A stretch of DNA of 22,485 nt, taken from assembly GCA_964485235.1 (NCBI GenBank), contig CAZAIO010000034.1, positions 1 to 22,485 on the forward strand, given 5' to 3'. Of the stretch, positions 1 through 7,649 are shown piece by piece; positions within the stretch are counted from its first letter, which is position 1, and every line of letters starts with the position of its first letter. Both the position numbers and the translations under genes were made by a program. The notes under the pieces are model-generated. The model was not told the origin of the DNA. It saw only the letters and a program-made list of their open reading frames with translations, and did no database searches. The DNA is from CAZAIO01 sp964485235 (GTDB lineage: Bacteria; Chloroflexota; Dehalococcoidia; GIF9; UBA5629).

Positions 1-52
1 CCTTGAGTGTTTTAGGGTTAAAATATTCGAAATCGAAAATGATATCCTTCAT
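1..52 (-). CDS. Partial gene start; possible FAD-binding subunit of a molybdenum hydroxylase (xanthine/CO dehydrogenase family)
   Basis: Only the first 17 codons lie in the window; the gene runs off the left edge. The peptide reads MKDIIFDFEYFNPKTLK. The FEYFxPKTL pattern near the N-terminus is typical of CoxM/XdhB-type FAD-binding subunits, whose PCMH-type FAD domain starts this way, but 17 residues are weak evidence. The start is an ATG at 52..50 with an AAGGGGG ribosome binding site at 64-70. The spacing of 11 is a little long. An in-frame TAA upstream excludes a much longer N-terminus. If correct, the enzyme would use molybdenum, which fits the molybdate importer at 8.8-11.4 kb. Function is inferred; the presence of a gene start is more certain. 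Confidence 0.45.
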   Translation of the reverse strand, partial: MKDIIFDFEYFNPKTLK

Positions 53-78
53 TGCGGATTGTACCCCCTTAGCTTCAT
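49..78 (-). other. Nine-codon upstream mini-ORF with start-stop overlap
   Basis: A consensus AAGGAGG site (92-98) precedes an ATG at 78..76 that opens a nine-codon frame (MKLRGYNPQ). Its TGA overlaps the ATG of the next gene as ATGA. The Shine-Dalgarno spacing of 13 is long. Such an overlap could couple translation of the downstream gene, or the mini-ORF may be accidental. There is no conservation evidence either way. Confidence 0.3.
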
Positions 79-120
79 AGTTTAGTTAATTCCTCCTTCT
101 TTCTTCGAAAGCAAAAAATA

Positions 121-135
121 TAATTATCATTTGCA
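121..135 (-). promoter_or_regulatory. Fur-box-like element upstream of the left-edge gene
   Basis: On the minus strand the 15 bases read TGCAAATGATAATTA. The first ten, TGCAAATGAT, are identical to one side of the palindromic operator at 4159-4175 in front of the fur-feoAB genes. The other half resembles the classical GATAAT Fur repeat. It lies about 70 bases upstream of the start at 52. Iron control of that gene is inference from this similarity. Confidence 0.3.
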
Positions 136-611
136 ATATATTCTTTTTTTATAGCAAATATTAATGTGTTAACGATCTAAGTGAATTTCAGCAATGGTTC
201 GCTCTCTATGTTACTTGTCGTATAAATATTTCCTTAGAAAAATAAAATATACATTAAAAACAGGGGTGAGCATTCCGCTTGCCATTCAAACTGTAATATT
301 GTACCAGTTTCGGAAAATAATGAAAAATTTTCGATATAAGGAAATCGAAGGAATTTAAACTTCATTAGCTCTCTATATTATCGCGTGCTCATGATATGAC
401 GGCAGGTTACCCGAATTCGGCAATTTTTAACCTGAAATAAAGCGTGTATACCCGTTTTGCCATAATCCGGCATGGTGTATAACAGGGGATATTCGAATAC
501 GACAGGCATTTGTATTATTACTATCTCCCGTTTAAGTAAATAAGCGCTACATATTAATTAAACTATTAATGGGTCAATGACTGTGAAAATTCTCAGGTGC
601 AACATACCCTT

Positions 612-629
612 ACATATATTTATATATGT
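612..629. repeat. 18-bp perfect palindrome (8-2-8)
   Basis: ACATATAT-TT-ATATATGT. As plus-strand RNA the stem can extend by two G-U and two G-C pairs (608-611 with 630-633). No T-run follows, so it is not a standard terminator. Function unknown. Confidence 0.4.
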
Positions 630-736
630 GGGGTCATCTGATATCGAAGGTCCCGATAAAATAGGGTGGAGCCAGGAAGACAGGCACGATTGCCTCTCAC
701 AGGGTCTGTGCGTTTTAATTTAATTTTTTTTCCCTG

Positions 737-1969
737 TTATTCAACCGGCAGGGAACGAATAAAGTCAGCCACCAGATTGATGTTCGCCTTCTCATATTTC
801 CACGAATTCCAGTGAGTATCTTTGCCGTAAAACGGGTCCGCGGTCACGACAATTACCATATCGAACTCTTTCAGCAAAACGATGAGCTGCCCGCCGTGTC
901 CCCATGCAAAATTGTAGCGGTGGTCTCCGGACCGTGCGGACCACCACATATAGCCGTAACCGATATCGCGAATGTGCGGGCCTATCCTGATAGTCCAGGC
1001 GTCTTCCGTATAGGTCTGCAGCGAATCGTTTACCCAATCGGCCGGGATAATTTGATTGCCGTTATATTCACCGTCGTTGAGGTATAGCAAGCCGAATTTC
1101 GCCATATCGCGCGCTGTAAACTCTATATCCCCGCCTCCGATGTAATACCCGTCCACGTCCTGGTTCCAGTGGCCAATCTCTGCACCGAGCGGGCCGAACA
1201 GATATTCCTGGCCGAAGGATTTGAGGTCTGTGTCGCATGCCCGCGCTACGATGATACCCAGCCAGTGCGCGGTCAGATTGCTGTAGTGGAATGCTGCTCC
1301 CGGATCGCTCACCAGAGGGAAATAGACAATGAGCGGTATATAATCTCCGCTCCACAACGCATCCCATAGAGCCGGGTCGGTCTCTTCCCATGGATATCCG
1401 GCGCGCATCTGAAGCATTTGACGGATCGTTATCTGTGCTTTTCTCGGGTCTTTTATCTGGTCTATCACTTCCGGGAAGAAGTCCAGCATCTTTTGCTCTA
1501 AATCCGACAGATATCCCTTTTCCAGCGCTATACCTGTCATTGCCGAGACATAGCTTTTCGTTACCGATGCCCTTTTAGATAACTGGTCTATGGAGCCTTC
1601 GTTAAAATACTTTTCGGCAACCAGATAGCCGTTCTTGACCACCAGCAGACTATATATAGTCTCCAGTTTGGTTGCCTTATGGTACATCTTTGCCACGAGG
1701 AGCGGGTCCAGCCCCTGCGCTTCAGGTGTCGATATTTCCCAGTCATCTCCCTGCAGAGGTGTATAGGCGATTGCTTCCAGGGCTTTTTTACCCGGACCGC
1801 AGCCCGATAACAATGACACGAACAGGACTGAAACGGCGATAAGAAGAAAACAACGCTGAGGTAATAGTGAGTGTAAAAAAGGAAAAGGCGTACTATTTTT
1901 TTGTCGACGAGTATTGAAATGTTTCCCGGAAGACTCCCCTGCCTTTTTATACATGGAATTTCCCCCCAT
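737..1969 (-). CDS. Serine hydrolase, beta-lactamase / penicillin-binding-protein fold (class C type), predicted lipoprotein
   Basis: This is a 410-residue member of the class C beta-lactamase-like serine hydrolases, which cleave esters or peptides with a Ser-Lys-Tyr catalytic set. The SxxK motif is S135-V-T-K138, the Y-x-N motif is Y229-S-N231, and an HGG (358-360) stands where the KTG-like motif usually sits. A hydrophobic stretch at about 41-56 ends in L-S-G-C57, a lipobox, so the enzyme is probably exported and membrane-anchored. The roughly 38-residue polar N-region before it is long for a signal peptide. A second ATG at 1954 (residue 6) has a better GGGGGG site eight bases upstream and may be the true start. 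It is monocistronic. Substrate unknown; family assignment is secure. Confidence 0.85.
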   Translation of the reverse strand: MGGNSMYKKAGESSGKHFNTRRQKNSTPFPFLHSLLPQRCFLLIAVSVLFVSLLSGCGPGKKALEAIAYTPLQGDDWEISTPEAQGLDPLLVAKMYHKATKLETIYSLLVVKNGYLVAEKYFNEGSIDQLSKRASVTKSYVSAMTGIALEKGYLSDLEQKMLDFFPEVIDQIKDPRKAQITIRQMLQMRAGYPWEETDPALWDALWSGDYIPLIVYFPLVSDPGAAFHYSNLTAHWLGIIVARACDTDLKSFGQEYLFGPLGAEIGHWNQDVDGYYIGGGDIEFTARDMAKFGLLYLNDGEYNGNQIIPADWVNDSLQTYTEDAWTIRIGPHIRDIGYGYMWWSARSGDHRYNFAWGHGGQLIVLLKEFDMVIVVTADPFYGKDTHWNSWKYEKANINLVADFIRSLPVE

Positions 1970-2139
1970 TCAACCCCTCAAATACGATCAACCAAGAGGC
2001 TTTTCGGTTAGTGTACCATAAAAACCTGTCTCGGAGTATCTTCCGGCTATAACCGGGAGCAACTATTAACTTTATATGCAACCGGTCCTGTATATGTCAT
2101 TCACAGGAAATACCGTTTATTATAGCGACACAGGTTTTA

Positions 2140-2169
2140 TTGAAACAGACAAATATCATCTGCTATAAT
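2140..2169 (+). promoter_or_regulatory. Sigma-70-type promoter for the enoyl-CoA hydratase gene
   Basis: TTGAAA (2140-2145), an 18-base spacer, then TATAAT (2164-2169). A TG at 2161-2162 gives an extended -10. The predicted transcript would start near 2176, leaving a leader of about 50 bases that ends in a consensus AAGGAGG at 2215-2221. Confidence 0.7.
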
Positions 2170-2228
2170 TCCTGCGTCTTTCCTCTAATCTCACAATAGT
2201 ACCGAATACCGAATAAGGAGGTTTCATA

Positions 2229-2999
2229 ATGCTGCTTGATTATAAGAAGGAAGGGAAAATCGCAATTTTCACATTAAACCGGCCTGACGCGATGAACGCC
2301 TTGAATCCCGATCTTTTTAAGGAAATGAGTGATGCATTCATCGATTTCAAGGATGACGATAGCCTGTGGGTCGGAATTGTTACCGGTGCCGGTGAAAAGG
2401 CGTTTTGCGCCGGGGCCGATATTAAAACAATGCTCCCGGTAATAGAGAAATTCAAAGGCCAGCCATGGGGTGAGCCGCCTATAATAATGAAAGGACTTAG
2501 CCTGTGGAAACCCCTGATCGCAGCGGTAAATGGCGTTGCCCTCGGCGGCGGACTTGAAGTCGCCCTGGCCTGTGATATTAGAATAGCAGTGGAGAAAGCG
2601 CTATTCGGGTTACCCGAAGTGACGCTGGGTCTTATTCCTGCCTGGGGCGGAACGCAGCGGTTACCCAGAGTTATCGGTGCTGCCAAAGCGGCTGAAATGC
2701 TGTTTACCGGTAAACCGATCGATGCACAGGAAGCGTACAGGATCGGCCTCGTCAATAAAGTTGTCCCTCCGGCGGACCTGATGGCAACTGCAATGAACAT
2801 TGCCGAAACAATCTGCAAAGCGGGACCGCTCGCAGTGCGCGCCGCGAAACAGGCGATGGTCCAGGGTGTTAATACTTCGATGGAAGACGGACTGCTGCTG
2901 GAAAGCGTATTGCGCGATCATATAGTAAGCACAAAGGACTTCGCGGAAGGATGCAAGGCGTTTATTGAAAAACGGAAGGCGGACTTTAAAGGGGAATAA
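2229..2999 (+). CDS. Enoyl-CoA hydratase (crotonase family)
   Basis: The 256-residue protein has normal crotonase length. It adds water across trans-2-enoyl-CoA to give 3-hydroxyacyl-CoA, the second step of beta-oxidation (or the reverse in butyrate formation). Both catalytic glutamates of true hydratases are present: E110 in GGGLEVALACDI and E130 in FGLPEVTLG. The oxyanion-hole segments FCAGADI (59-65) and AAVNGVALGGG (98-108) are intact, which argues for hydratase over isomerase or decarboxylase relatives. The start is set by AAGGAGG seven bases upstream. The next gene, 110 bases downstream on the same strand, encodes the following pathway enzyme, so the pair is probably cotranscribed. Chain-length preference cannot be read from the sequence; short-chain (crotonyl) is likely from the neighbour. 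Confidence 0.92.
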   Translation: MLLDYKKEGKIAIFTLNRPDAMNALNPDLFKEMSDAFIDFKDDDSLWVGIVTGAGEKAFCAGADIKTMLPVIEKFKGQPWGEPPIIMKGLSLWKPLIAAVNGVALGGGLEVALACDIRIAVEKALFGLPEVTLGLIPAWGGTQRLPRVIGAAKAAEMLFTGKPIDAQEAYRIGLVNKVVPPADLMATAMNIAETICKAGPLAVRAAKQAMVQGVNTSMEDGLLLESVLRDHIVSTKDFAEGCKAFIEKRKADFKGE

Positions 3000-3109
3000 A
3001 TATCCCACCGGGATAGAGTAATATATATAGTTTGACTTTATTTCGTTGTTGGAATTATAAAATAAGCCGTGAAACGGTATAAAAAATAAGCTAGAAAAGG
3101 GGTCACAAA

Positions 3110-3961
3110 ATGGACGTAAAGAAAGTTGGAGTGGTCGGATGTGGACTGATGGGCCGCGGCATTGTTGAGATCAGCGCCAAGGCTGGATTCGATGTAGTGG
3201 TCTCGGAGGTCAGCCAGGACTTCCTGGACAAGGGTCTTGCTGCAATCAAATCTTCTCTGACCAAAGCGGTGGAAAAAGGTAAGTCCACCGAAGCTGAAAT
3301 GAAGGCGGCAATGGACCATATCAAGGGAACGACAAATATGGAAGACCACAAAGACCGCGATCTGGTAATTGAAGCGGTTATAGAAAACATGGACCTGAAA
3401 AAGAAGATATTTGCCGACCTGGACAAGATATGTCAGCCGAATACCATTATTGCAACGAATACGTCATGCCTGTCCATTATTGAAATGGCATCGGTTACCA
3501 AACGGCAGGACAAGGTGCTCGGTATGCACTTTTTCAATCCGGTCCCTGTCATGAAACTCCTCGAACTGGTGAAGACGATTTCCACCAGTGACGCCACGCT
3601 CAGTGTTGCCAAGGCATTCGGCGAAGCTACCGGAAAGACCTGCATCGTTGCACCGGATATACCGGGATTTATCGTTAACCGGATCCTTTTCCCGTTCTTG
3701 CTGGAAGCGATAAAACTGTATGAAGCCGGACTGGCTACAAAAGAGGATATTGATAAAGGTATTATGCTGGGTCTTAACCATCCGATGGGCCCGCTTACAC
3801 TGCTCGACTTTGTCGGCATTGAAACAGCATACTTCGTGACCGAAGCAATGTTCGATGTAATGAAAGAGCCCAGGTTCGCCGCACCGGTGCTCATGCGCCA
3901 GATGGTAAAAGCCGGTATGTACGGTCGTAAGACAGGCAAAGGCTTCTACGACTATAAATAA
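3110..3961 (+). CDS. 3-hydroxybutyryl-CoA dehydrogenase
   Basis: The 283-residue protein matches the usual length of free-standing 3-hydroxyacyl-CoA dehydrogenases of the Hbd/PaaH family. It interconverts 3-hydroxybutyryl-CoA and acetoacetyl-CoA. The N-terminal Rossmann motif is G10-C-G12-L-M-G15. An acidic residue, E33, at the end of the second strand (VVVSE) favours NAD over NADP. The catalytic set is visible as S119, H140 (GMHFFNP), E152 and N190 (GFIVNR), and the C-terminal helical domain is complete (NHPMGPLTLLDFVG). The start has AAAGGGG about seven bases upstream. It follows the enoyl-CoA hydratase gene, so the two form a beta-oxidation or butyrate module. Confidence 0.93.
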   Translation: MDVKKVGVVGCGLMGRGIVEISAKAGFDVVVSEVSQDFLDKGLAAIKSSLTKAVEKGKSTEAEMKAAMDHIKGTTNMEDHKDRDLVIEAVIENMDLKKKIFADLDKICQPNTIIATNTSCLSIIEMASVTKRQDKVLGMHFFNPVPVMKLLELVKTISTSDATLSVAKAFGEATGKTCIVAPDIPGFIVNRILFPFLLEAIKLYEAGLATKEDIDKGIMLGLNHPMGPLTLLDFVGIETAYFVTEAMFDVMKEPRFAAPVLMRQMVKAGMYGRKTGKGFYDYK

Positions 3962-3991
3962 GCATTTAATTTTTAAGACGGAATAATTAAT

Positions 3992-4031
3992 TCATACATC
4001 GCCCCCGGCCCGTGTCGGGGGTAATGTATGA
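3992..4031. terminator. Long hairpin between the dehydrogenase gene and fur
   Basis: The arms TCATACAT (3992-3999) and ATGTATGA (4024-4031) enclose a second pairing, CCCCCG with CGGGGG, separated only by one mismatch and one G-U pair. The loop is eight bases. It lies 30 bases after the dehydrogenase stop. A true T-run is missing on both strands, so termination may be partial, or the hairpin may protect the mRNA 3' end. Confidence 0.5.
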
Positions 4032-4158
4032 TTGTATCTCTACATGCTGCTTCATATCTCAATATTATTTGTAACTGCACTGATATTCTGACATCGCCGG
4101 AATTGCCGAGCAAAAAACAGCTATTATTCCCTCGTTGTTTGTTTTTGTTAATACATAA

Positions 4159-4183
4159 ATGCAAATGATTTGCATAAGCAAAT
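4159..4183 (+). promoter_or_regulatory. Fur-type operator at the fur-feoAB promoter (three half-sites)
   Basis: ATGCAAAT-G-ATTTGCAT (4159-4175) is a perfect 8-1-8 palindrome. It contains the 7-1-7 geometry of Fur boxes and matches 11 of 15 bases of TGATAATGATTATCA. A further GCAAAT at 4178-4183 forms a second overlapping inverted repeat, ATTTGC-ATAA-GCAAAT (4168-4183). Two dimers could therefore bind overlapping sites. It overlaps the likely promoter: -35-like TTGCAT (4170-4175) and -10 TATTAT (4194-4199), 18 bases apart. Iron-dependent autoregulation is inferred. Confidence 0.65.
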
Positions 4184-4234
4184 ATATATGTGCTATTATT
4201 ATGTGATTTAGATAATAACAGGCAGGATAAATAC

Positions 4235-4669
4235 GTGCGCAGGAGCAGTAAAGAAATATTAACGAAATCCAGTCAACGGGTGACCTCCCAGAGGTCTTTC
4301 CTTCTTGACCTTATTCGCCGGAGCGGCGGGCATCTCGATGCCGACGAGTTGCACCGGAAAGCCAAAGAAAAGTTTCCGCGTATAAGCCTTTCCACCGTAT
4401 ACCGGAACTTGCAGCTCTTCAAGAAACTGAAGCTTGTCGACGAACATCATTTTATAGATGAGCATCACCTGTATGAAGTAAAACCATCCAGGGAACATCA
4501 ACATCTTGTTTGTATAAACTGCGGGAAGATTATTGAGTTTTCCTGCCCGTTGAGCGGTAATTTCAAGGATGAGATCGGGAAACAGTATGATTTCAATGTG
4601 ACGAGTGTTGATGTGAAAATGATGGGGTACTGCTCCCGGTGCAGAAGTGAAAAAGGTGAAAATGAATAG
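4235..4669 (+). CDS. fur: Fur-family iron-responsive repressor
   Basis: A 144-residue Fur-family regulator with an N-terminal winged helix (recognition helix around SLSTVYRNLQLFKKL, residues 51-65) and a C-terminal dimerisation domain. Metal ligands are visible: HQHLVCINC with H88, H90, C93 and C96, an acidic E101, and a second CxxC near the end (GYCSRC). The frame extends back to an ATG at 4190, but that would lie inside the predicted promoter and add atypical residues. The GTG at 4235 with AGGA seven bases upstream is preferred. feoA begins 33 bases downstream and feoB follows, so the regulator probably senses Fe2+ and controls its own operon through the operator at 4159-4183. Zur or PerR specificity cannot be excluded from sequence alone. 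Confidence 0.85.
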   Translation: MRRSSKEILTKSSQRVTSQRSFLLDLIRRSGGHLDADELHRKAKEKFPRISLSTVYRNLQLFKKLKLVDEHHFIDEHHLYEVKPSREHQHLVCINCGKIIEFSCPLSGNFKDEIGKQYDFNVTSVDVKMMGYCSRCRSEKGENE

Positions 4670-4702
4670 TTATCGGCTAATCGATATGGAGCAAGAAATA
4701 TA

Positions 4703-4951
4703 ATGGCTAAAATGCTGATACCTTTGAATAAAATGGGTAACGGGCACTCCGGTACTGTGGTTCAGATACTGGGTGGTCCCGGACTTGTCAGGCGGCTGGA
4801 AGCCCTGGGGATTATGCCGGGGAGAAAGGTAATTAAATTGAGTTCGATGGTCTTTAGGGGACCCGTGATGATAAAAACAGGTCAGACCCAGATTGCGCTG
4901 GGATTCGGCATGTCCAGACGTATTATGGTGGAAGTCGAGATAAAGGAATGA
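4703..4951 (+). CDS. feoA: FeoA, small SH3-like component of ferrous iron transport
   Basis: The 82-residue protein has the FeoA beta-barrel signature: a GxxGxVVQILGG opening (residues 15-25), RRLEALGIMPGRKV in the middle, and a C-terminal GMSRRIMVEVE. It is cytosolic and is thought to assist the G-domain of FeoB. It lies 33 bases after fur and 12 bases before feoB on the same strand, so the three are almost certainly one operon. The start has GGAG about ten bases upstream. Confidence 0.92.
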   Translation: MAKMLIPLNKMGNGHSGTVVQILGGPGLVRRLEALGIMPGRKVIKLSSMVFRGPVMIKTGQTQIALGFGMSRRIMVEVEIKE

Positions 4952-4963
4952 ATGTAGAGAAAT

Positions 4964-6670
4964 ATGAAAATACTACTGATCGGAAATCCCAATGTCGGTA
5001 AAAGCGCAATATTCTCCCGCCTGACCGGCACACATATTATCGCGTCCAATTATCCGGGCACTACGGTTGAGTTCACAAAAGGCTATGTCAAAGTAAACGG
5101 GGAACGTGCGGAGGTGATCGACGTGCCCGGCACTTACACACTGGAGCCTACTAATAAAGCCGAGGAAGTGGCGGTTGACATGCTTAAAGACGGCAATGTC
5201 ATCATTAACGTAATCGATGCCACTAATCTGGAAAGAAACCTCAGCCTGACCCTGCAATTGATCGAAAAACAGTTGCCCCTGCTTATCGCTTTCAATATGT
5301 CGGATGATGCCCGGCACCGGGGGATCAATATCGATACTGCGAAACTCGAGGAATTGCTCGGTGTTCCTGTAATTCCAACTGTAGGGACCACCGGACAGGG
5401 AATGCGGCAGTTAGTGGATAGCCTGCCGCGGGCGGCTATTCCTCCACTCAACTTTTCCGGCGGGACCGATCGCTGGGTACATATAGGCTCGATTGTGGAC
5501 CAGGTGCAGACGCTGGTCCACCGGCACCACAGCTGGCAGGATGTTCTTGAAGATGTCAGTAATCACCCTGTCACAGGTGTTGCGCTTGCAGTGGTTGTTA
5601 TCATCGCTATGTTCTGGATTATCCGGTTAATAGGAGAAGGTATAATCAACTATATAACCGATCCGCTTTTTAACAGGCTCTGGACCCCGGTCCTTTTGAA
5701 GCTCAGTGAATTGCTCAGCGGGAGCACTTTCTGGCATGATATCCTTATCGGCAAGCTGATCGGCGGACAGATAGATTATCTTCAATCGTTCGGGCTGCTC
5801 AGCACCGGTTTGTATATTCCTTTTGCGGCAGTACTTCCATATTTGCTGTCTTTCTATCTGATACTGGGAATTCTGGAAGATATCGGTTATCTGCCGCGGC
5901 TGGCGGTACTGGTAGACAATGTATTACATAGGGTCGGACTTCACGGCTTTGCCATTATCCCCACTATACTTGGTATGGGGTGTAATGTCCCGGCGATACT
6001 CGCGACCCGTAGTCTGGAGAGCCGTAAACAGCGGTTCATTGCTTCGACGCTTATCTCTATTGCCATACCGTGTGCATCGTTACAGGCGATGATTATCGGA
6101 CTGGTTGGGCAGAAAGGAATACAGTATGTTGTGCTTGTCTATGCAGTCCTTTTCCTCACATGGATTATAATCGGACTTATACTGAACCGTTTTGTTAAGG
6201 GATTCAGCCCGGAGCTTCTCCTGGAAATACCGCCGTTCCGCATGCCGCCCTTGCGTGTTGTCCTCGAAAAACTCTGGATGCGGATATTCGCTTTTATCAA
6301 GGAAGCGTTGCCGATAGTGCTCGGCGCGATATTCGTCGTCAACCTGCTTTATGTTGTCGGGGTATTTGATTTTATCGCCCGTCTCACGGCTCCGCTTATC
6401 AGCGGTCTTCTGGGATTGCCGCGTGATTCTGTGATCGCCCTGGTAATCGGAATTTTACGTAAGGATGTTGCGATGGGTATGCTTGCCCCGCTCGATTTGA
6501 CGGCCAAACAGCTTGTTATCAGCAGCACCGTCCTGGCTATGTCTTTTCCCTGCGTGGCGACATTCGTGGTACTGGTGAAGGAACTGGGTGTGGCGGATAT
6601 GTTGAAAGCTACCGGCATTATGATAGTCACCGCTCTGGTGGTTGGCGGCCTGCTTAACATAATAATGTGA
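4964..6670 (+). CDS. feoB: FeoB, ferrous iron transporter with N-terminal G domain (short form)
   Basis: An inner-membrane Fe2+ importer of 568 residues, clearly shorter than the usual 650-780. The G domain is complete: G1 GNPNVGKS (7-14), G2 threonines in YPGTTVE (30-36), G3 DVPG (53-56), G4 NMSD (111-114). The connecting GDI region (about 150-200) is compact, which accounts for part of the missing length. The transmembrane core keeps the two gate motifs: GYLPR...GMGCNVPA (308-344, C340) and a repeat ending in LRKDVAMG and FPCVATFVVLVKELG (498-542, C530), with C370 in IPC. Feo systems are used under anoxia, when Fe2+ is soluble. Start: ATG 12 bases after the feoA stop, weak Shine-Dalgarno. 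Confidence 0.95.
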   Translation: MKILLIGNPNVGKSAIFSRLTGTHIIASNYPGTTVEFTKGYVKVNGERAEVIDVPGTYTLEPTNKAEEVAVDMLKDGNVIINVIDATNLERNLSLTLQLIEKQLPLLIAFNMSDDARHRGINIDTAKLEELLGVPVIPTVGTTGQGMRQLVDSLPRAAIPPLNFSGGTDRWVHIGSIVDQVQTLVHRHHSWQDVLEDVSNHPVTGVALAVVVIIAMFWIIRLIGEGIINYITDPLFNRLWTPVLLKLSELLSGSTFWHDILIGKLIGGQIDYLQSFGLLSTGLYIPFAAVLPYLLSFYLILGILEDIGYLPRLAVLVDNVLHRVGLHGFAIIPTILGMGCNVPAILATRSLESRKQRFIASTLISIAIPCASLQAMIIGLVGQKGIQYVVLVYAVLFLTWIIIGLILNRFVKGFSPELLLEIPPFRMPPLRVVLEKLWMRIFAFIKEALPIVLGAIFVVNLLYVVGVFDFIARLTAPLISGLLGLPRDSVIALVIGILRKDVAMGMLAPLDLTAKQLVISSTVLAMSFPCVATFVVLVKELGVADMLKATGIMIVTALVVGGLLNIIM

Positions 6671-6788
6671 CGACGTTTTTTTTAATAATACGTATATAAA
6701 GTGATACCGGAAATCGGTCAATATACCAGATAAATATATGGTTTTCATTATGCAGGACAGCTACAATATAATTACCAGGTGATTAACG

Positions 6789-7649
6789 ATGAATGTGACG
6801 ATTGAAATAGCTCCCGAATACGGTTTCTGCTTCGGTGTAAGGCGGGCAATCAAGCTGGTTGAAGAAGCTAATAAAAAATATGGAAAAGTGGTTACCCTCG
6901 GGCCGATAGTACATAATCAGCAGGTGGTAAAAAAGCTCTCCGAAACAGGAATCGAGGTAGTAGACAGCCCGGAACAGGGCGAGGGAATAGCCGTTGCGGT
7001 AACCGCTCATGGTGCATCTCCCGAAGTACTTGAATCGATTAAACACCCGGAGAATATTATCGTCGACACTACATGTCCCATTGTGAAAAGCGCCCAGAGG
7101 GCAGCGAAAAAACTTGCTCAGGATGGTTATCTGGTGATCATTTTCGGTGAGAGCGATCATCCTGAGGTAAAGGGATTGTTGGGCTGTGCGGGTGCAAATG
7201 CGATCGCGACATTGGACAGCCGGCAGGTGGTCCGGATGGACCTGAAGAAGAAAGTGGGCATTCTTTCACAGACTACACAGAATAAAGAGAAGTTTCTTGA
7301 TTTTATCAATCAGGTCAATACAGGAGTATTACACACTATCAGGGAACTACGCATAATTAACACTATCTGTGATGAAACTGAGAAACGCCAGGATGCTGCG
7401 CTGGAACTTGCAAGAAGGAGCGATTGTGTTCTGGTGGTCGGCGGCAGGAATAGTGCCAATACCAAGCATCTTGCCGAGATATGCACCGGCCTGGCGGAAA
7501 CTCATTTAATAGAAACTGCCGCAGAAATCGAAGCAGCCTGGTTTAGCGGGAAAAAGCATATAGGCATCACTACCGGGACTTCGACTCCCGACGGGTCGAT
7601 AGAAGAAGTGGTTGAGAAAGTACGGGTTCTCTGTGATGATTTAACCTAA
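6789..7649 (+). CDS. ispH: 4-hydroxy-3-methylbut-2-enyl diphosphate reductase
   Basis: IspH (LytB) performs the last step of the MEP isoprenoid pathway, reducing HMBPP to IPP and DMAPP with a [4Fe-4S] cluster. The 286-residue length is standard. Cluster ligands are C14 (GFCFGVRRA), C96 (TTCPIV) and C194 (NTICDET). Substrate-binding histidines are H42, H74 and H124, with the proton-donor E126 in DHPEVKG. The start has AGGTGA six bases upstream. It follows feoB by 118 bases on the same strand but is probably a separate unit. Its stop codon overlaps the stop of the convergent HIT gene by four bases. It shows that isoprenoids come from the MEP route here. Confidence 0.95.
   Translation: MNVTIEIAPEYGFCFGVRRAIKLVEEANKKYGKVVTLGPIVHNQQVVKKLSETGIEVVDSPEQGEGIAVAVTAHGASPEVLESIKHPENIIVDTTCPIVKSAQRAAKKLAQDGYLVIIFGESDHPEVKGLLGCAGANAIATLDSRQVVRMDLKKKVGILSQTTQNKEKFLDFINQVNTGVLHTIRELRIINTICDETEKRQDAALELARRSDCVLVVGGRNSANTKHLAEICTGLAETHLIETAAEIEAAWFSGKKHIGITTGTSTPDGSIEEVVEKVRVLCDDLT

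Larger units (their letters stand above)
53..736. other. Gene-free AT-rich intergenic region with several inverted repeats
   Basis: No convincing open frame was found on either strand. It holds a Fur-box-like element at 121-135. A 7-bp inverted repeat, CAGGTTA/TAACCTG (403-409 and 428-434), encloses the palindrome CCGAATTCGG (411-420). A perfect 8-2-8 palindrome lies at 612-629. A short CACAG/CTGTG hairpin at 699-711 is followed by a T-rich run on the plus strand. The region receives the 3' end of the serine hydrolase and the 5' region of the left-edge gene. No tRNA, CRISPR or transposon ends were recognised. Confidence 0.5.

Noticed and set aside
2240..2818. Minus-strand open frame of 192 codons opposite the enoyl-CoA hydratase
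   Set aside because: It is the exact reverse of a clear crotonase gene and shows no domain of its own.
6671..6700. T8 run after feoB as an intrinsic terminator
   Set aside because: Only a four-base-pair stem (ACAT/ATGT) precedes the T-run, too weak to call.
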